The notes under the pieces: model-generated
Database searches by the model: none
Told to the model about the DNA's origin: nothing
Seen by the model: the letters and a program-made list of their open reading frames with translations, nothing else
Shown here: piece after piece, positions 25,353 through 34,039 of the stretch
Position numbering within the stretch: position 1 is the stretch's first letter
Layout: each line of letters begins with the position of its first letter
NCBI GenBank assembly: GCA_023379355.1
Contig: JAMCUD010000081.1
Location: forward strand, 1-39,819
Direction: 5' to 3'
DNA: 39,819 bases
DNA from: Thermoplasmatota archaeon
GTDB lineage: Archaea > Thermoplasmatota > Thermoplasmata > Thermoplasmatales > Thermoplasmataceae
Made by a program: the position numbers and the translations under genes

Positions 25353-25799
25353 ATGAAGACCGGAGTCAGTAATGAGGTGAGTAGTGGCATAATGGTGTAT
25401 AGGGTAAACGACCAGGGTGAACGCGAATACCTGTTCCTTGTCAGAAGAGAGGGGTTCCTTGATTTCCCGAAGGGCCATATCGAAGAGGGTGAAACAGAGA
25501 TCAGTGCTGCAAAGCGGGAGACCCTGGAGGAGACAGGTCTGAATGTTGATCCAATACCCGGATTTCGCCATGAGATGGATTACTGGTTCAGCCACAGGGA
25601 TCAGAAGGTCAGGAAGAGGGTCATAATGTTTGTTGGTAAGGCAGATGGCCAGCAATCTCCCACCATATCTCACGAGCATATGGGATTCGTCTGGATGAAA
25701 TACGAGGATGCACTGAGATCGCTTTCCTATGAGAACCAGAAGAACATGCTCACTGAAGTTGAAAGATTCCTTTCAGGGCAGCAAGACGGGGGCAAGTGA
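25353..25799 (+). CDS. Nudix hydrolase (diadenosine tetraphosphatase-like)
   Basis: This 148-aa protein carries an exact Nudix box, GHIEEGETEISAAKRETLEETGL, written in parts as GHIEEGE (residues 47-53) and RETLEETGL. It would use Mg2+ to cleave nucleoside diphosphate-X compounds. The short early SSGIMVYRV strand and the KVRKRVIMFVGKA strand match the Ap4A-hydrolase group that includes archaeal and metazoan enzymes, so a role in clearing Ap4A is a reasonable guess. ATTATTAT about 28 bases before the ATG suggests a leaderless transcript. Its 3' end overlaps the opposing ABC transporter ATPase gene by 27 bases. Confidence 0.9.
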   Translation: MKTGVSNEVSSGIMVYRVNDQGEREYLFLVRREGFLDFPKGHIEEGETEISAAKRETLEETGLNVDPIPGFRHEMDYWFSHRDQKVRKRVIMFVGKADGQQSPTISHEHMGFVWMKYEDALRSLSYENQKNMLTEVERFLSGQQDGGK

Positions 25800-26378
25800 T
25801 CCATGATCCATCCTGTAAATCTCACTGACCAGTGATGTATCAACCTGGTTCTGAGTAACATAGATTACCTGGGATCCGCGTTCTGCAGCCATTTTCAGGA
25901 CAGATCTCAGGAAGTCTGTTCCATCACTTATGGTGGACGTGATCTCATCCAACAGAATTAGGCGGGGTTTGTTGAAAATTGCAGTCGCAACGGCAACTCT
26001 TGCCTTCTGGCCCATGCTGAGGCTGCCTACCTTTCCGGTGTATTCAATTCCCAGGTCCCTGCATATCTTAAGGATTTCACCATCCCTGCCGGATCTTTCC
26101 TGCGGCCATGCTATGTGGTCGTGGACCTTCATTGCTGGAAAATAGGTGTACTGGTTAAGGTACACCACCCCCCTTCTCTGCAGGGGAAGATCAGTGATGT
26201 CCAAACCGTCAAGAACGATCTTTCCACTGAAGCCGGGCAGATGGCCGGCCAGAATCCTGAGGAATGTGGTCTTTCCCGACCCGTTTGGCCCCATTATCAT
26301 TGCATTTCCATAAGCCCTGAATCTCCCATTGATCAGGAGATCACCTATTCTGTATGATACCTCAGCCTCAATTGCCAT
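25773..26378 (-). CDS. ABC transporter ATP-binding protein (Mo/W-type importer)
   Basis: This 201-aa ATPase has Walker A GPNGSGKT at residues 30-37, the Q-loop around VVYLNQYTYF, the signature LSMGQKAR (a variant of LSGGQ), and Walker B RLILLDEIT. It is short, lacking the C-terminal TOBE regulatory domain of ModC and most WtpC proteins. It energises the permease encoded directly upstream (11-base overlap). The import of molybdate or tungstate is inferred from the binding protein, the permease type and the divergent Tfx regulator. Replacement of the second G of the signature by M is unusual but conserved key residues remain. Confidence 0.88.
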   Translation of the reverse strand: MAIEAEVSYRIGDLLINGRFRAYGNAMIMGPNGSGKTTFLRILAGHLPGFSGKIVLDGLDITDLPLQRRGVVYLNQYTYFPAMKVHDHIAWPQERSGRDGEILKICRDLGIEYTGKVGSLSMGQKARVAVATAIFNKPRLILLDEITSTISDGTDFLRSVLKMAAERGSQVIYVTQNQVDTSLVSEIYRMDHGSLAPVLLP

Positions 26379-27198
26379 TTATCTTCCCGCCTCCAGTCTG
26401 GCCAAAGCCCATGACTCTTCCTGCCAGGAGAATTGCCAGCGAAAATAGTATCATGAGTGCTGAAGATGTTATTGCGACTCCAGGGCCAAAATAGCCGTAA
26501 TACTGGTATATGAGGACTGATGCTGCACTCACTCCAGAGAATGGATACTGTGTAACGTAATAGGCTATGATTGCAATGGATCCGAATTCGCTCATGGCCC
26601 TGCTCATTGAAGTAAGGGCAGACGCCATCGTCTGCCTCGACATTGCCGGAAGGACAACCGAATAAAGCGTCCTGATCCTGGATGCACCCAGGGACTGGGC
26701 CAGAAGCTCCGGATACTCGCTTCTGGAAATTATGGCGGATTGCATTGACCTTATGTATATGGGGGCAGATACAAAAGAGAGTGCAATTATCATACCCTGT
26801 ATGGTATCGAAGAAATCAAATCCTATGGACTGAAGGAATCTGCCGGTTTCGGACAACGGACTTCCGAGAATTAGGATTGCAATCCCGACGATTGGGTGAG
26901 GTATTGACGCGGGAATGTCAGCAATTGTTTCAAGGCCCCTGTGCGCTTTTCTAGCCAGCTCGTATGACAGTGGCGTGAATACGGCAAACACAATAGCTGC
27001 TGACACAGCTGATGTGAACAATGTCAGGGCAATCGCCTTCAACACTGTAGTACCAAAGCCTGTGGCGTCGTGGTAAATTGCAAACCCGTAGATTAGAATG
27101 AGTAGTATGGGAATGGAAATCAGTGCTATGGATATTACCGAAATGAACCAGAGTGCATCCTTCCCGCTCTTCAAAAGCAATGGCCTCTGGTGCCTCAT
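26368..27198 (-). CDS. ABC transporter permease (Mo/W-type, ModB/WtpB-like)
   Basis: This 276-aa inner-membrane permease has about six membrane segments. The EAA-like loop that docks with the ATPase reads YPELLAQSLGASRIRTLYSVVLPA, typical of the binding-protein-dependent transport family that includes ModB, TupB and WtpB. An earlier loop, DIPASIPHPIVGIAIL, matches the same family. It overlaps the binding-protein gene by four bases (ATGA) and the ATPase gene by 11, making a compact three-gene operon. The family assignment is secure; the exact anion is inferred. Confidence 0.9.
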   Translation of the reverse strand: MRHQRPLLLKSGKDALWFISVISIALISIPILLILIYGFAIYHDATGFGTTVLKAIALTLFTSAVSAAIVFAVFTPLSYELARKAHRGLETIADIPASIPHPIVGIAILILGSPLSETGRFLQSIGFDFFDTIQGMIIALSFVSAPIYIRSMQSAIISRSEYPELLAQSLGASRIRTLYSVVLPAMSRQTMASALTSMSRAMSEFGSIAIIAYYVTQYPFSGVSAASVLIYQYYGYFGPGVAITSSALMILFSLAILLAGRVMGFGQTGGGKINGN

Positions 27199-28208
27199 AT
27201 GGGACCGGCGTATGTTATTTTTCCCTGGGAGACAAGATTCAGTATCTGGGGAGGTGGTGTAGTGCTGTTAAACAGCAGGGAGACCCTGAGAGGGACCAGT
27301 CCGAAACCGGCAAGTATGCTGTTGTTTTCTACGGAATAGGTAACAAAACTCATGGCTGCTGCCGGATCAGTAGAATTGGCAACGGTTGAGATATAAAGGT
27401 AAATGGGCATACCATACTGGATTCCGGAAGTTGTATTGTAGCTGAATCTGGCATAGAAGCCGGAGAGGCTGGAATTGCCGAAATTAAGGAAATCTGGAAG
27501 TGTTACATAATGGAGTCCCTTGGATATGGCCGCGGACCTGTATATGTAAAGAAATCCAATATCTCCCTCCTCCAGGGGAGTCACCAGTTCAGCTGCATTG
27601 GAGGCCGTTGTGACTGAATGGTTATGGGCAAGTCGATCAATGAAATAGGATGTTGAATCGTTGTGATACAGATACCCCGCCACTTCAAGTGAAAGGTAAG
27701 CCCTGAGTCCTGCCGGGTCGCTGCTAGCATTGGAAATGCCAACCTTTACTGAACCAGAGGTTAGCTGTTCAAATGCCTGGCCGTACGCTGATGCGCTGTT
27801 GTCTGCGTAGGCCTCATTGAAAAGCTGTACAGTGCTGTTCACGGAGGAATTTGATAACGATGAATATGCCAGCACCAGCTGATCGGATGCAAATGCAACA
27901 GTCCAGCCTGTGTATCTTGATTTAAGGTATGAAATGTTATAAGTGCTCAGAGCCACAGATATGAAAACGCTTGCCGGGTCGCCCTGGCCTATCTCCCTTG
28001 CAAGTGTGTAAGATCCTCCGCCTATTGGCTGATCCACCCTGATGCCTGTGGCATTGTGGAAACCGGATGAAAGAGCACCCGCTTCGCCGACATAGGCATC
28101 TGCCACATATATTACGAGGCCGGGTTGAGGCCTGAATATGGCATATCCTGCTACTCCCGAAGCCACAATGATCACAGTTACGATAATGGCAATGAGGCTT
28201 CTCTTCAT
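27195..28208 (-). CDS. ABC transporter substrate-binding protein (tungstate/molybdate-like)
   Basis: This 337-aa protein begins with a positively charged end and a strong hydrophobic segment (MKRSLIAIIVTVIIVASGVA) without a lipobox cysteine, so it is likely held outside the membrane by an uncleaved anchor. The mature part has GGGSYTLAREIGQGDPASVF, which matches the WtpA/ModA pattern around the oxyanion site, and later DPAGLRAYLSLEVAG and EGDIGFLYIYRSAA. Many N-x-S/T sites suggest N-glycosylation outside the cell. The anion may be tungstate or molybdate; sulfate is less likely. The gene is first in its operon and faces the Tfx gene. Confidence 0.82.
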   Translation of the reverse strand: MKRSLIAIIVTVIIVASGVAGYAIFRPQPGLVIYVADAYVGEAGALSSGFHNATGIRVDQPIGGGSYTLAREIGQGDPASVFISVALSTYNISYLKSRYTGWTVAFASDQLVLAYSSLSNSSVNSTVQLFNEAYADNSASAYGQAFEQLTSGSVKVGISNASSDPAGLRAYLSLEVAGYLYHNDSTSYFIDRLAHNHSVTTASNAAELVTPLEEGDIGFLYIYRSAAISKGLHYVTLPDFLNFGNSSLSGFYARFSYNTTSGIQYGMPIYLYISTVANSTDPAAAMSFVTYSVENNSILAGFGLVPLRVSLLFNSTTPPPQILNLVSQGKITYAGPI

Positions 28209-28287
28209 ATTTACAGATCACCTCATTGATTATAATAATGTTTGATCTATGCTAAAGTTAAACAATATTGCTTGACATGCTCTCAGC
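28209..28287. promoter_or_regulatory. Divergent promoter and possible operator between the ABC operon and tfx
   Basis: The 79-base region holds ATTATAATAATG (about 28228-28240), which may serve as the TATA box of the ABC operon, and ACAATATTG (28262-28270) about 20 bases before the Tfx start codon. AGATCA (28215-28220) and TGATCT (28243-28248) form an inverted repeat 22 bases apart. It is a weak operator candidate for Tfx or another regulator, since the arms are only six bases. Confidence 0.35.
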
Positions 28288-28716
28288 ATGAATGATACAC
28301 CAAAAGACAGGATTGGTCTGCTGACCAAGCGGCAAATGGAGATTATCAGGCTCCGAAAAAAGGGGCTCTCGCTCGGTGAAATTGCTGCCTCCCTCGGTAC
28401 AACAAGGCAGAATGTTTCCATTCTGGAGAGAAGGGCGCATGCAAAGATTCAGCAAGCTGCAGCTACGCTCACAGCTTTGCAGTCTGATGGTATTGCCGTC
28501 TCAGTCAGCATAAAGGCTGGAACACATCTTCTGGATGCACTCAAGACTGTCATAGGCGCAGCTGATGAATCGGGAATCAGACTTGAGGGGAACATGGTCG
28601 ATCTTCTATCATGGTTCAGGAATGTACTGGGAAGGAGAATATCCTCAGGGGTCCTGGTGGACGAATGCACGGTGATAATCCTGGATTCAGGGAGGTGTAT
28701 CCTTGTTCCCAAGTGA
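28288..28716 (+). CDS. tfx: Tfx-family DNA-binding regulator
   Basis: This 142-aa protein has an N-terminal helix-turn-helix (LTKRQMEIIRLRKKGLSLGE, then IAASLGTTRQNVSILERRA, residues 12-55), which is the Tfx pattern, and a C-terminal domain with VSVSIKAGTHLLDAL and a beta-rich end. In Methanothermobacter, Tfx binds near the molybdenum formylmethanofuran dehydrogenase operon and is proposed to activate it. Here it faces a tungstate/molybdate-like ABC operon, which is consistent with a metal-linked role in a non-methanogen. Whether it senses the anion directly cannot be seen. Confidence 0.88.
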   Translation: MNDTPKDRIGLLTKRQMEIIRLRKKGLSLGEIAASLGTTRQNVSILERRAHAKIQQAAATLTALQSDGIAVSVSIKAGTHLLDALKTVIGAADESGIRLEGNMVDLLSWFRNVLGRRISSGVLVDECTVIILDSGRCILVPK

Positions 28717-28718
28717 AG

Positions 28719-29984
28719 CTACCTGAAACGAAGTGTTCCTCCAGACGGGCTCCCTGGCTGTTTGAATCTGAACAGCAGTGAATATAGTTGCAATGGCGCT
28801 CTTCCCTTTTGCTCCGGCTCCTTGAGGCCAATGAACAGGAGAGAAGACAGGAGTCTCCCAAGAAAAACCACGAGATAAGAAAATATCAGTGCAAGATGAA
28901 GGGGAAAATGTGTCTGCATGAAAGCCAGAAGATAACCTCCCGACAGCGCTCCAAAGAGGTACACTATGCCATTGAATCCATTTATTATGGAAATGTATTC
29001 TGCCCTGTGGCCATCAGGGACAATATCCAGAAGATAGGAATTCATCACCACATTCTGGATAGACCCAAGAACGCCGCTGTACAGTTCAAGAATTATGAAT
29101 TCCCAGAAATTGGAAAAGAAAGCATAAAGCAAGGGTATGGCGCTGAGCATTACCCTGTTTGCGAATATTAGCGGAGGCCTGTTCACGCGGTCAGTCACCT
29201 TTCCAAGAAGATACTGGACCACTATTGTCACTGACAGTGAAGCCACCGTCAGAATAGCCACGTCACTGAGAGTGAAATGTATCACGAGCACAATTGTTAT
29301 GGGAAACATTGGCCACGCCATTGACCAGAAGAGACCCTGCACATTCATGGCAACAAAGTACCTGTAAAATAGGGGAGTTTTCTTCAGATTTCTAAGGGTT
29401 TCCCTGATCTTACCTGTAACCTCTGTCCTGTGTGACGGCTCTTTCAACAGTGACATAAGTATCCCCGAAACAACGTATGAACCAGCAGCTGTTGAAAAGG
29501 GGATGAATATGTCCCGGGTGACCTGGCCCTGAAAGAGGAATGTCATTACTATCAGGGACAGGATGGTCCCTATGGAACTCAGTATGTTGATAACGGAGAG
29601 GTATTTTCCCCTGGTGGAACTGTCAGTCTGATCAGCAATAAGGGAATACCAGTTAACCGTGATAAGAGAACCAAAGAGCGATATGGTGGCGTACACCACC
29701 ACAAGTTCAACCGGTGTTCTTATTGTTCCCATAATGTACCAGAGGAGCGCAAGAATTATGCTCCCGGCAATGAGGAAAGGTCTTCTCCTTCCGACACTGT
29801 CACTGAGCCTTCCCCAGATGAGTTGTCCACCGTTGGACAGTGCGTTTGCAGATGACTGAAGCCACCCCATCTCTACGGCAGTTGCACCGAGAAACACCCC
29901 AAAAACACCAACGAAAGAGCTTGCCGCAGTCGCACCAACTGCAACGACGAATGATCTGATTGCTATGAGTGTCTTGTTCAGCAT
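28719..29984 (-). CDS. MFS transporter
   Basis: This 421-aa protein has about 12 membrane segments. The first loop reads LIWGRLSDSVGRRRPFLI, a clear MFS motif A (G-x-x-x-D-x-x-G-R-R), and the second half repeats it as YLLGKVTDRVNRPPLIF. An N-terminal domain pattern (ATAVEMGWLQSSANALSNGG) resembles proton-coupled drug or sugar exporters. It is convergent with tfx (two bases apart) and stands alone. Substrate unknown. Confidence 0.88.
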   Translation of the reverse strand: MLNKTLIAIRSFVVAVGATAASSFVGVFGVFLGATAVEMGWLQSSANALSNGGQLIWGRLSDSVGRRRPFLIAGSIILALLWYIMGTIRTPVELVVVYATISLFGSLITVNWYSLIADQTDSSTRGKYLSVINILSSIGTILSLIVMTFLFQGQVTRDIFIPFSTAAGSYVVSGILMSLLKEPSHRTEVTGKIRETLRNLKKTPLFYRYFVAMNVQGLFWSMAWPMFPITIVLVIHFTLSDVAILTVASLSVTIVVQYLLGKVTDRVNRPPLIFANRVMLSAIPLLYAFFSNFWEFIILELYSGVLGSIQNVVMNSYLLDIVPDGHRAEYISIINGFNGIVYLFGALSGGYLLAFMQTHFPLHLALIFSYLVVFLGRLLSSLLFIGLKEPEQKGRAPLQLYSLLFRFKQPGSPSGGTLRFR

Positions 29985-30085
29985 GGTGGTGCCCTTAGGG
30001 TTTCCGGATCAGCACCCGGCATTATTAGAAACTTGCCCTGTGGAGTCTTCAGAATGAACGAAACCGGATATAAAGATTTAATACC

Positions 30086-31399
30086 ATGGTAGAATGTCAG
30101 GTTATCCTTACAATAGGCTCGGATGACAGCAAAATGATATCAGACAAGAACCGGAAGAGATTAAACACTGCCCTAACCGGATCCGGAATATTCATTGCTA
30201 CATACGATCTGGCAGCCATATCTGTGGCCCTTCTGGTCCTCGAAAGGGCATGGAATCTCAATGGTTCTGAGGTTGCCCTTCTAGGATCATCCGCCATCAT
30301 CGGGTCAATAATTGGATCGGCAGGAGCCGGAATTTTTGCTGATCGATACGGGAGGAAAGGCCTCCTTCTCTGGGATTTTGCAACGTATGTTTTTGCATCC
30401 GTGGGAAGCGCTATTTCCCCTGACTATTTCTGGCTGATCGCATTCAGGTTCATCGTCGGCCTTGGAATCGGGGCGGATTTCGCGGTCGTATTTCCATATC
30501 TTGCAGAGACGAGACCCGCATCAAGCAGGGGTAGGGACATGGCCGCAGTTATGATGGCCGCAAACTTCGGGATGATACTTGCATATGGCCTCGGAGGGGT
30601 ATTCCTTTCACACAGTCCCGATGGCTGGAGATATGTGCTCGCCGCTGGCGGGCTTATGGCAGTCCCGGTTCTTGCAATGAGATCCAGGATCCCAGAATCA
30701 GCGCTCTGGAAGAAGAAGAGAAAGAATTCCATCATGGAAATCCTGGGGAGCCTTACCAGGAAATCAAAGAATGATCTTGCGGTGACCTCATTCGCCTGGC
30801 TGTCATATCAGGTAGGGGATCAGGGGCTGTCACTGTTTCTTCCAGTTATACTTTTCTCAGCCTTGGGAATAGGGGATTCTGAGGCATCGTACGGCAGTCT
30901 CCTCGTGAAGGCAGTAACCATTCCAGCTGCCATTGTTACAGTAATTATGATCGACAGGGCCGGTAGACGCCCGCTTCAGTTGTTTGGCTTCCTAGGCCGG
31001 GCTCTGCCTCTTCTCATAATGTCTATTCTTCTGGCACAGTACGGAACAGTTTACGTCCCAATTCTGATTTTACTTCTCCTGGCTGCATACTTCTTCGGCG
31101 CCATGGGACCGGATAAAACAGTGGTCATATCTCCCGCAGAGCAGTTCTCTACTGAACACAGAGGAACAGGGCAGGGCATATCTGAGTCCTTCGGTAGGAT
31201 CGGCGGTCTCATAGGCGTTGCCGGCTATGCAATTCTCTCAGCAATATACGGTCCCTGGGCCGGTATTCTAATGTTTGCGGTATTTGCTTTTCTGGGACTG
31301 ATTGCAAGCTTGTACATGAGGGAGACTGCTGCGGGAAGGAATCCGGATGCCAGTAATCTGCACGATCACTCCATCGCAGAGAAAAGTGAAGCTGATTAG
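30086..31399 (+). CDS. MFS transporter (sugar/metabolite:H+ symporter type)
   Basis: This protein of up to 437 aa has about 12 membrane segments with loop motif FADRYGRKGLLL, the RFIVGLGIGADF helix typical of the sugar-porter and aromatic-acid:H+ symporter groups, and RIPESALWKKK after TM6 (the PESxxW motif). The loop in the second half reads MIDRAGRRPLQLF. The start is uncertain: the TATA-like GATATAAAG (30066-30074) would put the transcript start just after the ATG at 30086, and the ATG at 30134 (MISDKNRK) may be the true start. Its 3' end overlaps the opposing DAHP synthase gene by four bases. Confidence 0.88.
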   Translation: MVECQVILTIGSDDSKMISDKNRKRLNTALTGSGIFIATYDLAAISVALLVLERAWNLNGSEVALLGSSAIIGSIIGSAGAGIFADRYGRKGLLLWDFATYVFASVGSAISPDYFWLIAFRFIVGLGIGADFAVVFPYLAETRPASSRGRDMAAVMMAANFGMILAYGLGGVFLSHSPDGWRYVLAAGGLMAVPVLAMRSRIPESALWKKKRKNSIMEILGSLTRKSKNDLAVTSFAWLSYQVGDQGLSLFLPVILFSALGIGDSEASYGSLLVKAVTIPAAIVTVIMIDRAGRRPLQLFGFLGRALPLLIMSILLAQYGTVYVPILILLLLAAYFFGAMGPDKTVVISPAEQFSTEHRGTGQGISESFGRIGGLIGVAGYAILSAIYGPWAGILMFAVFAFLGLIASLYMRETAAGRNPDASNLHDHSIAEKSEAD

Positions 31400-32379
31400 A
31401 ATGTGGCAGGAATCCTGTTATTTATGAGATCATAAAGACTTCTGGCATTCCTGGCAAGCCTTCCAAACTGTTCAATTGTAATCTGCTGTTCTGCATCGGA
31501 TAACGCCCTGTCCGGATCGTTATGAACCTCTACCTCAAGCATTGTTGCACCGGCTGCAACAGCAGCCAGGGCCAGAGGCTCAACAAGATCCCTCCTGCCG
31601 GCAGGATGGCTCGGGTCAGCACATACGGGAAGGTGGCTTGCCTTCCTAACAGATACTATTGTGCCGGAGTCCATGGTGAATCTTGTTGTAGTTTCAAAAC
31701 TCCGGATTCCTCTGTAACAAAGAACAACATTCTGGTTGCCGTTTGAGAGAATGTATTCAGCTGATCCGAGCCATTCGCCCATTGAGTTACCCATGCCATT
31801 CTTTAGAAGCACTGGCTTTTCCTGGCTTCCGACAAACTTAAGCAAGGAAAAGTTCTGTGAATTCCTGCTGCCGATCTGCAGCATGTCCACAGTGTCAATG
31901 AATTTGGGATAATCTGATGCATCAAGTATTTCCGATACTACGGGCATCCCGGTAATGTCCGAGGCCTCCCTGAGAAGTTTCAGCCCCTCAGTGCCGAGTC
32001 CCTGAAAAGAGTAGGGGCTGGTTCTGGGCTTAAATGCACCACCTCTTATCATACTCGCACCTCTTTTACCCACCTCCTCTGCTACGGTTATTATCTGATC
32101 GCGAGATTCCACAGCGCATGGCCCAGCGGCGATTGTCAGCGCGGTCCCGCCGATTTCAACTCCTTTAAGAGTCACTCTGGTGCTGTCACTCTTGAATTCC
32201 CTGGAAGCTAGGCCACCATTCAGAGCAAATCCCATATTTTGGGGTATCTGGGGAGCACTGCCTTCTACTACAATCACATTCCGGTCATAAAGCCTAATGC
32301 TTCTAAAGGATGATGAGGAGCCCTGAAGGATGTCTCTCAACTTTCCTTCATATTCGATGGATCTTGGAATAACTATCAA
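31396..32379 (-). CDS. aroF: 3-deoxy-7-phosphoheptulonate (DAHP) synthase
   Basis: This 327-aa TIM-barrel enzyme condenses phosphoenolpyruvate and erythrose 4-phosphate in the first step of aromatic amino-acid synthesis. The metal ligand C88 lies in AAGPCAVES, the substrate loop is GGAFKPRTSPYSFQGLG, and NGMGNSMGEW and CADPSHPAGRRDLV carry further conserved ligands. Residues 1-70 form an N-terminal extension like the ferredoxin-like regulatory domain of Thermotoga-type DAHP synthases, which can give feedback inhibition. The start codon is TTG (32377-32379), because no ATG or GTG lies at the family start. An inverted repeat lies immediately upstream. Confidence 0.93.
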   Translation of the reverse strand: MIVIPRSIEYEGKLRDILQGSSSSFRSIRLYDRNVIVVEGSAPQIPQNMGFALNGGLASREFKSDSTRVTLKGVEIGGTALTIAAGPCAVESRDQIITVAEEVGKRGASMIRGGAFKPRTSPYSFQGLGTEGLKLLREASDITGMPVVSEILDASDYPKFIDTVDMLQIGSRNSQNFSLLKFVGSQEKPVLLKNGMGNSMGEWLGSAEYILSNGNQNVVLCYRGIRSFETTTRFTMDSGTIVSVRKASHLPVCADPSHPAGRRDLVEPLALAAVAAGATMLEVEVHNDPDRALSDAEQQITIEQFGRLARNARSLYDLINNRIPATF

Positions 32380-32387
32380 TTCAATCG

Positions 32388-32406
32388 TGATAGAGATTGT
32401 CTATCA
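32388..32406 (-). promoter_or_regulatory. Operator-like inverted repeat of the DAHP synthase gene
   Basis: TGATAGA-GATTG-TCTATCA is a perfect inverted repeat with seven-base arms and a five-base spacer, about half of it purine-rich on one side. It lies between the TATA-like box and the start codon of the DAHP synthase gene, just where a bound dimer would block transcription initiation. The repressor is not identified; the AsnC/Lrp-like regulator in this window is one candidate by location near the aromatic genes, not by evidence of binding. Confidence 0.6.
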
Positions 32407-32407
32407 G

Positions 32408-32413
32408 TATATA
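32408..32413 (-). promoter_or_regulatory. TATA box of the DAHP synthase gene
   Basis: TATATA is centred about 32 bases before the TTG start codon on the minus strand. The predicted transcript start falls within a few bases of the start codon, inside or next to the inverted repeat at 32388-32406. Confidence 0.5.
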
Positions 32414-32537
32414 TGGCTTTTCATTCCAGTCCACAGAATCCATGAAATTCCACCAGGGAAAGAATGGTTTGTAACGTGAAGCGTTTTTCAAGTAAAGCCA
32501 ATGACAATAGTAATTTAATAAATTGAAATAAACCACC

Positions 32538-33977
32538 GTGAATGGAGATTCCAAATTAATTGCAGCCCTAATGATCGGGGTACTGATGGGTGCGGTGGAT
32601 TCAACCATTGTTCTCCTGGCCCTTCCGACAATTACCGTTGATCTGAACACGCAGCTCTCCCTATCAATATGGGTAATAATGATCTATCTCCTGGTAATAG
32701 CGGTCGGTACGACACAGCTCGGGAGACTGGGTGACATACTGACCAGAAAGAGGATATTTAACGCCGGGCTGGCCATATTTACTGCAGGATCTGCCATGTG
32801 TGGGGCCTCCACAGGTATCGTTGAACTTATCGGCTTCAGGGCAGTGCAGGCATGTGGCGCCGCAATGATACAGTCAAACAGCGGAGCCATCATTGCTGAC
32901 AACTTTCCGCCAAATAAGAGGGGTCGGATCTTTGGCTATACAGCTGTTGGATACAATGCTGGGGCGATGCTGGGAATCGTCCTTGGAGGTATCATAACAA
33001 CTTTCATAGGATGGAGGTACATATTTTACATAAACGTTCCAATTGGGCTGGCTGGCCTGTATCTTGGGCTGAGACACATCAGGAGAGGTCAGGCTCTTGA
33101 AAACAAGCTTGATCTTCCTGGGACATTTTCCCTGGGAACAGCGCTAGTCCTGATATCATACGCAGCCGTGGACATGGCATCAAACGGCGTAAGAGCACTT
33201 AACCTTCTTCTCATAGGTCTGGGAACATTCGTGATACTGATTTTCCTTTACATAGAGAAAAGGGTGGAAAAACCGTTACTGCCAACTCGCATATTCAGGA
33301 TAAGGGTCCTGACATTTTCCATTCTTGCATCATTTTTCCAGAGTCTGGGATTTCTGGCTGTCGTCTTTATCATAATAATGTATCTTCAGGGAATCAGGGG
33401 GCTTTCTCCATTTGACAGTTCGCTCCTGCTTCTTCCCGGGTACGTTGTCGGCAGCATAATGGGGCCACAATTCGGGAAGCTCACCGACAGGATTGGATCA
33501 AGGATTCCGGCCACGCTTGGGCTTTCCATAATGGGATTATCTGTACTGGTCTACTCCACGCTCACAGTAACTTCAACTCTGTACATAGTGCTCATTGCTT
33601 CCTTCCTTACGGGTACGGGTTCGTCAATGTTCTTCCCTGCGAACAACAGTGCCGTCATGGCAAATTCCCCCAGGGAACTGTATGGCCTTGCATCTGGCTT
33701 TCTGAGGACAATGGCCAATATTGGAATGCTGGGCAGCTTTGTTGTGGCAATATCCATAGCCAGCCTCAGTGTGCCAAGGTATGTGGCCTTTGAGGTCTTC
33801 GCTGGCGTGGGCAAACTGCTTGGGAACGTATCAGCATCATTCATGGCAGGGATACACGCAGCCTTGTACGTGTCACTGGCAATACTCATTGTGGCCGCTC
33901 TACTATCACTTGCACGAGGTAGTGAGAACAGAAGCTCCATCCCATCCCACCCAAGCGAGAATACGGCCTTAAAGTAA
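32538..33977 (+). CDS. MFS transporter, DHA2/14-TM drug exporter type
   Basis: This 479-aa carrier has about 14 membrane segments. It has the DHA2 signature in its first helix (LMGAVDSTIVLLALPTI), then TQLGRLGDILTRKRIF as motif A and WRYIFYINVPIG, both standard for EmrB/QacA-like multidrug exporters. The start codon is GTG at 32538, with TTTAATA at 32514-32520 about 20 bases upstream, suggesting a leaderless mRNA. It may export toxic organic compounds or metabolites in exchange for protons. The substrate is unknown. Confidence 0.9.
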   Translation: MNGDSKLIAALMIGVLMGAVDSTIVLLALPTITVDLNTQLSLSIWVIMIYLLVIAVGTTQLGRLGDILTRKRIFNAGLAIFTAGSAMCGASTGIVELIGFRAVQACGAAMIQSNSGAIIADNFPPNKRGRIFGYTAVGYNAGAMLGIVLGGIITTFIGWRYIFYINVPIGLAGLYLGLRHIRRGQALENKLDLPGTFSLGTALVLISYAAVDMASNGVRALNLLLIGLGTFVILIFLYIEKRVEKPLLPTRIFRIRVLTFSILASFFQSLGFLAVVFIIIMYLQGIRGLSPFDSSLLLLPGYVVGSIMGPQFGKLTDRIGSRIPATLGLSIMGLSVLVYSTLTVTSTLYIVLIASFLTGTGSSMFFPANNSAVMANSPRELYGLASGFLRTMANIGMLGSFVVAISIASLSVPRYVAFEVFAGVGKLLGNVSASFMAGIHAALYVSLAILIVAALLSLARGSENRSSIPSHPSENTALK

Positions 33978-34039
33978 TGCATTCCGTTTACCGGAACAGC
34001 ATTTTTATTCTATCCCAGACTAATCATGCCAGAATACCA

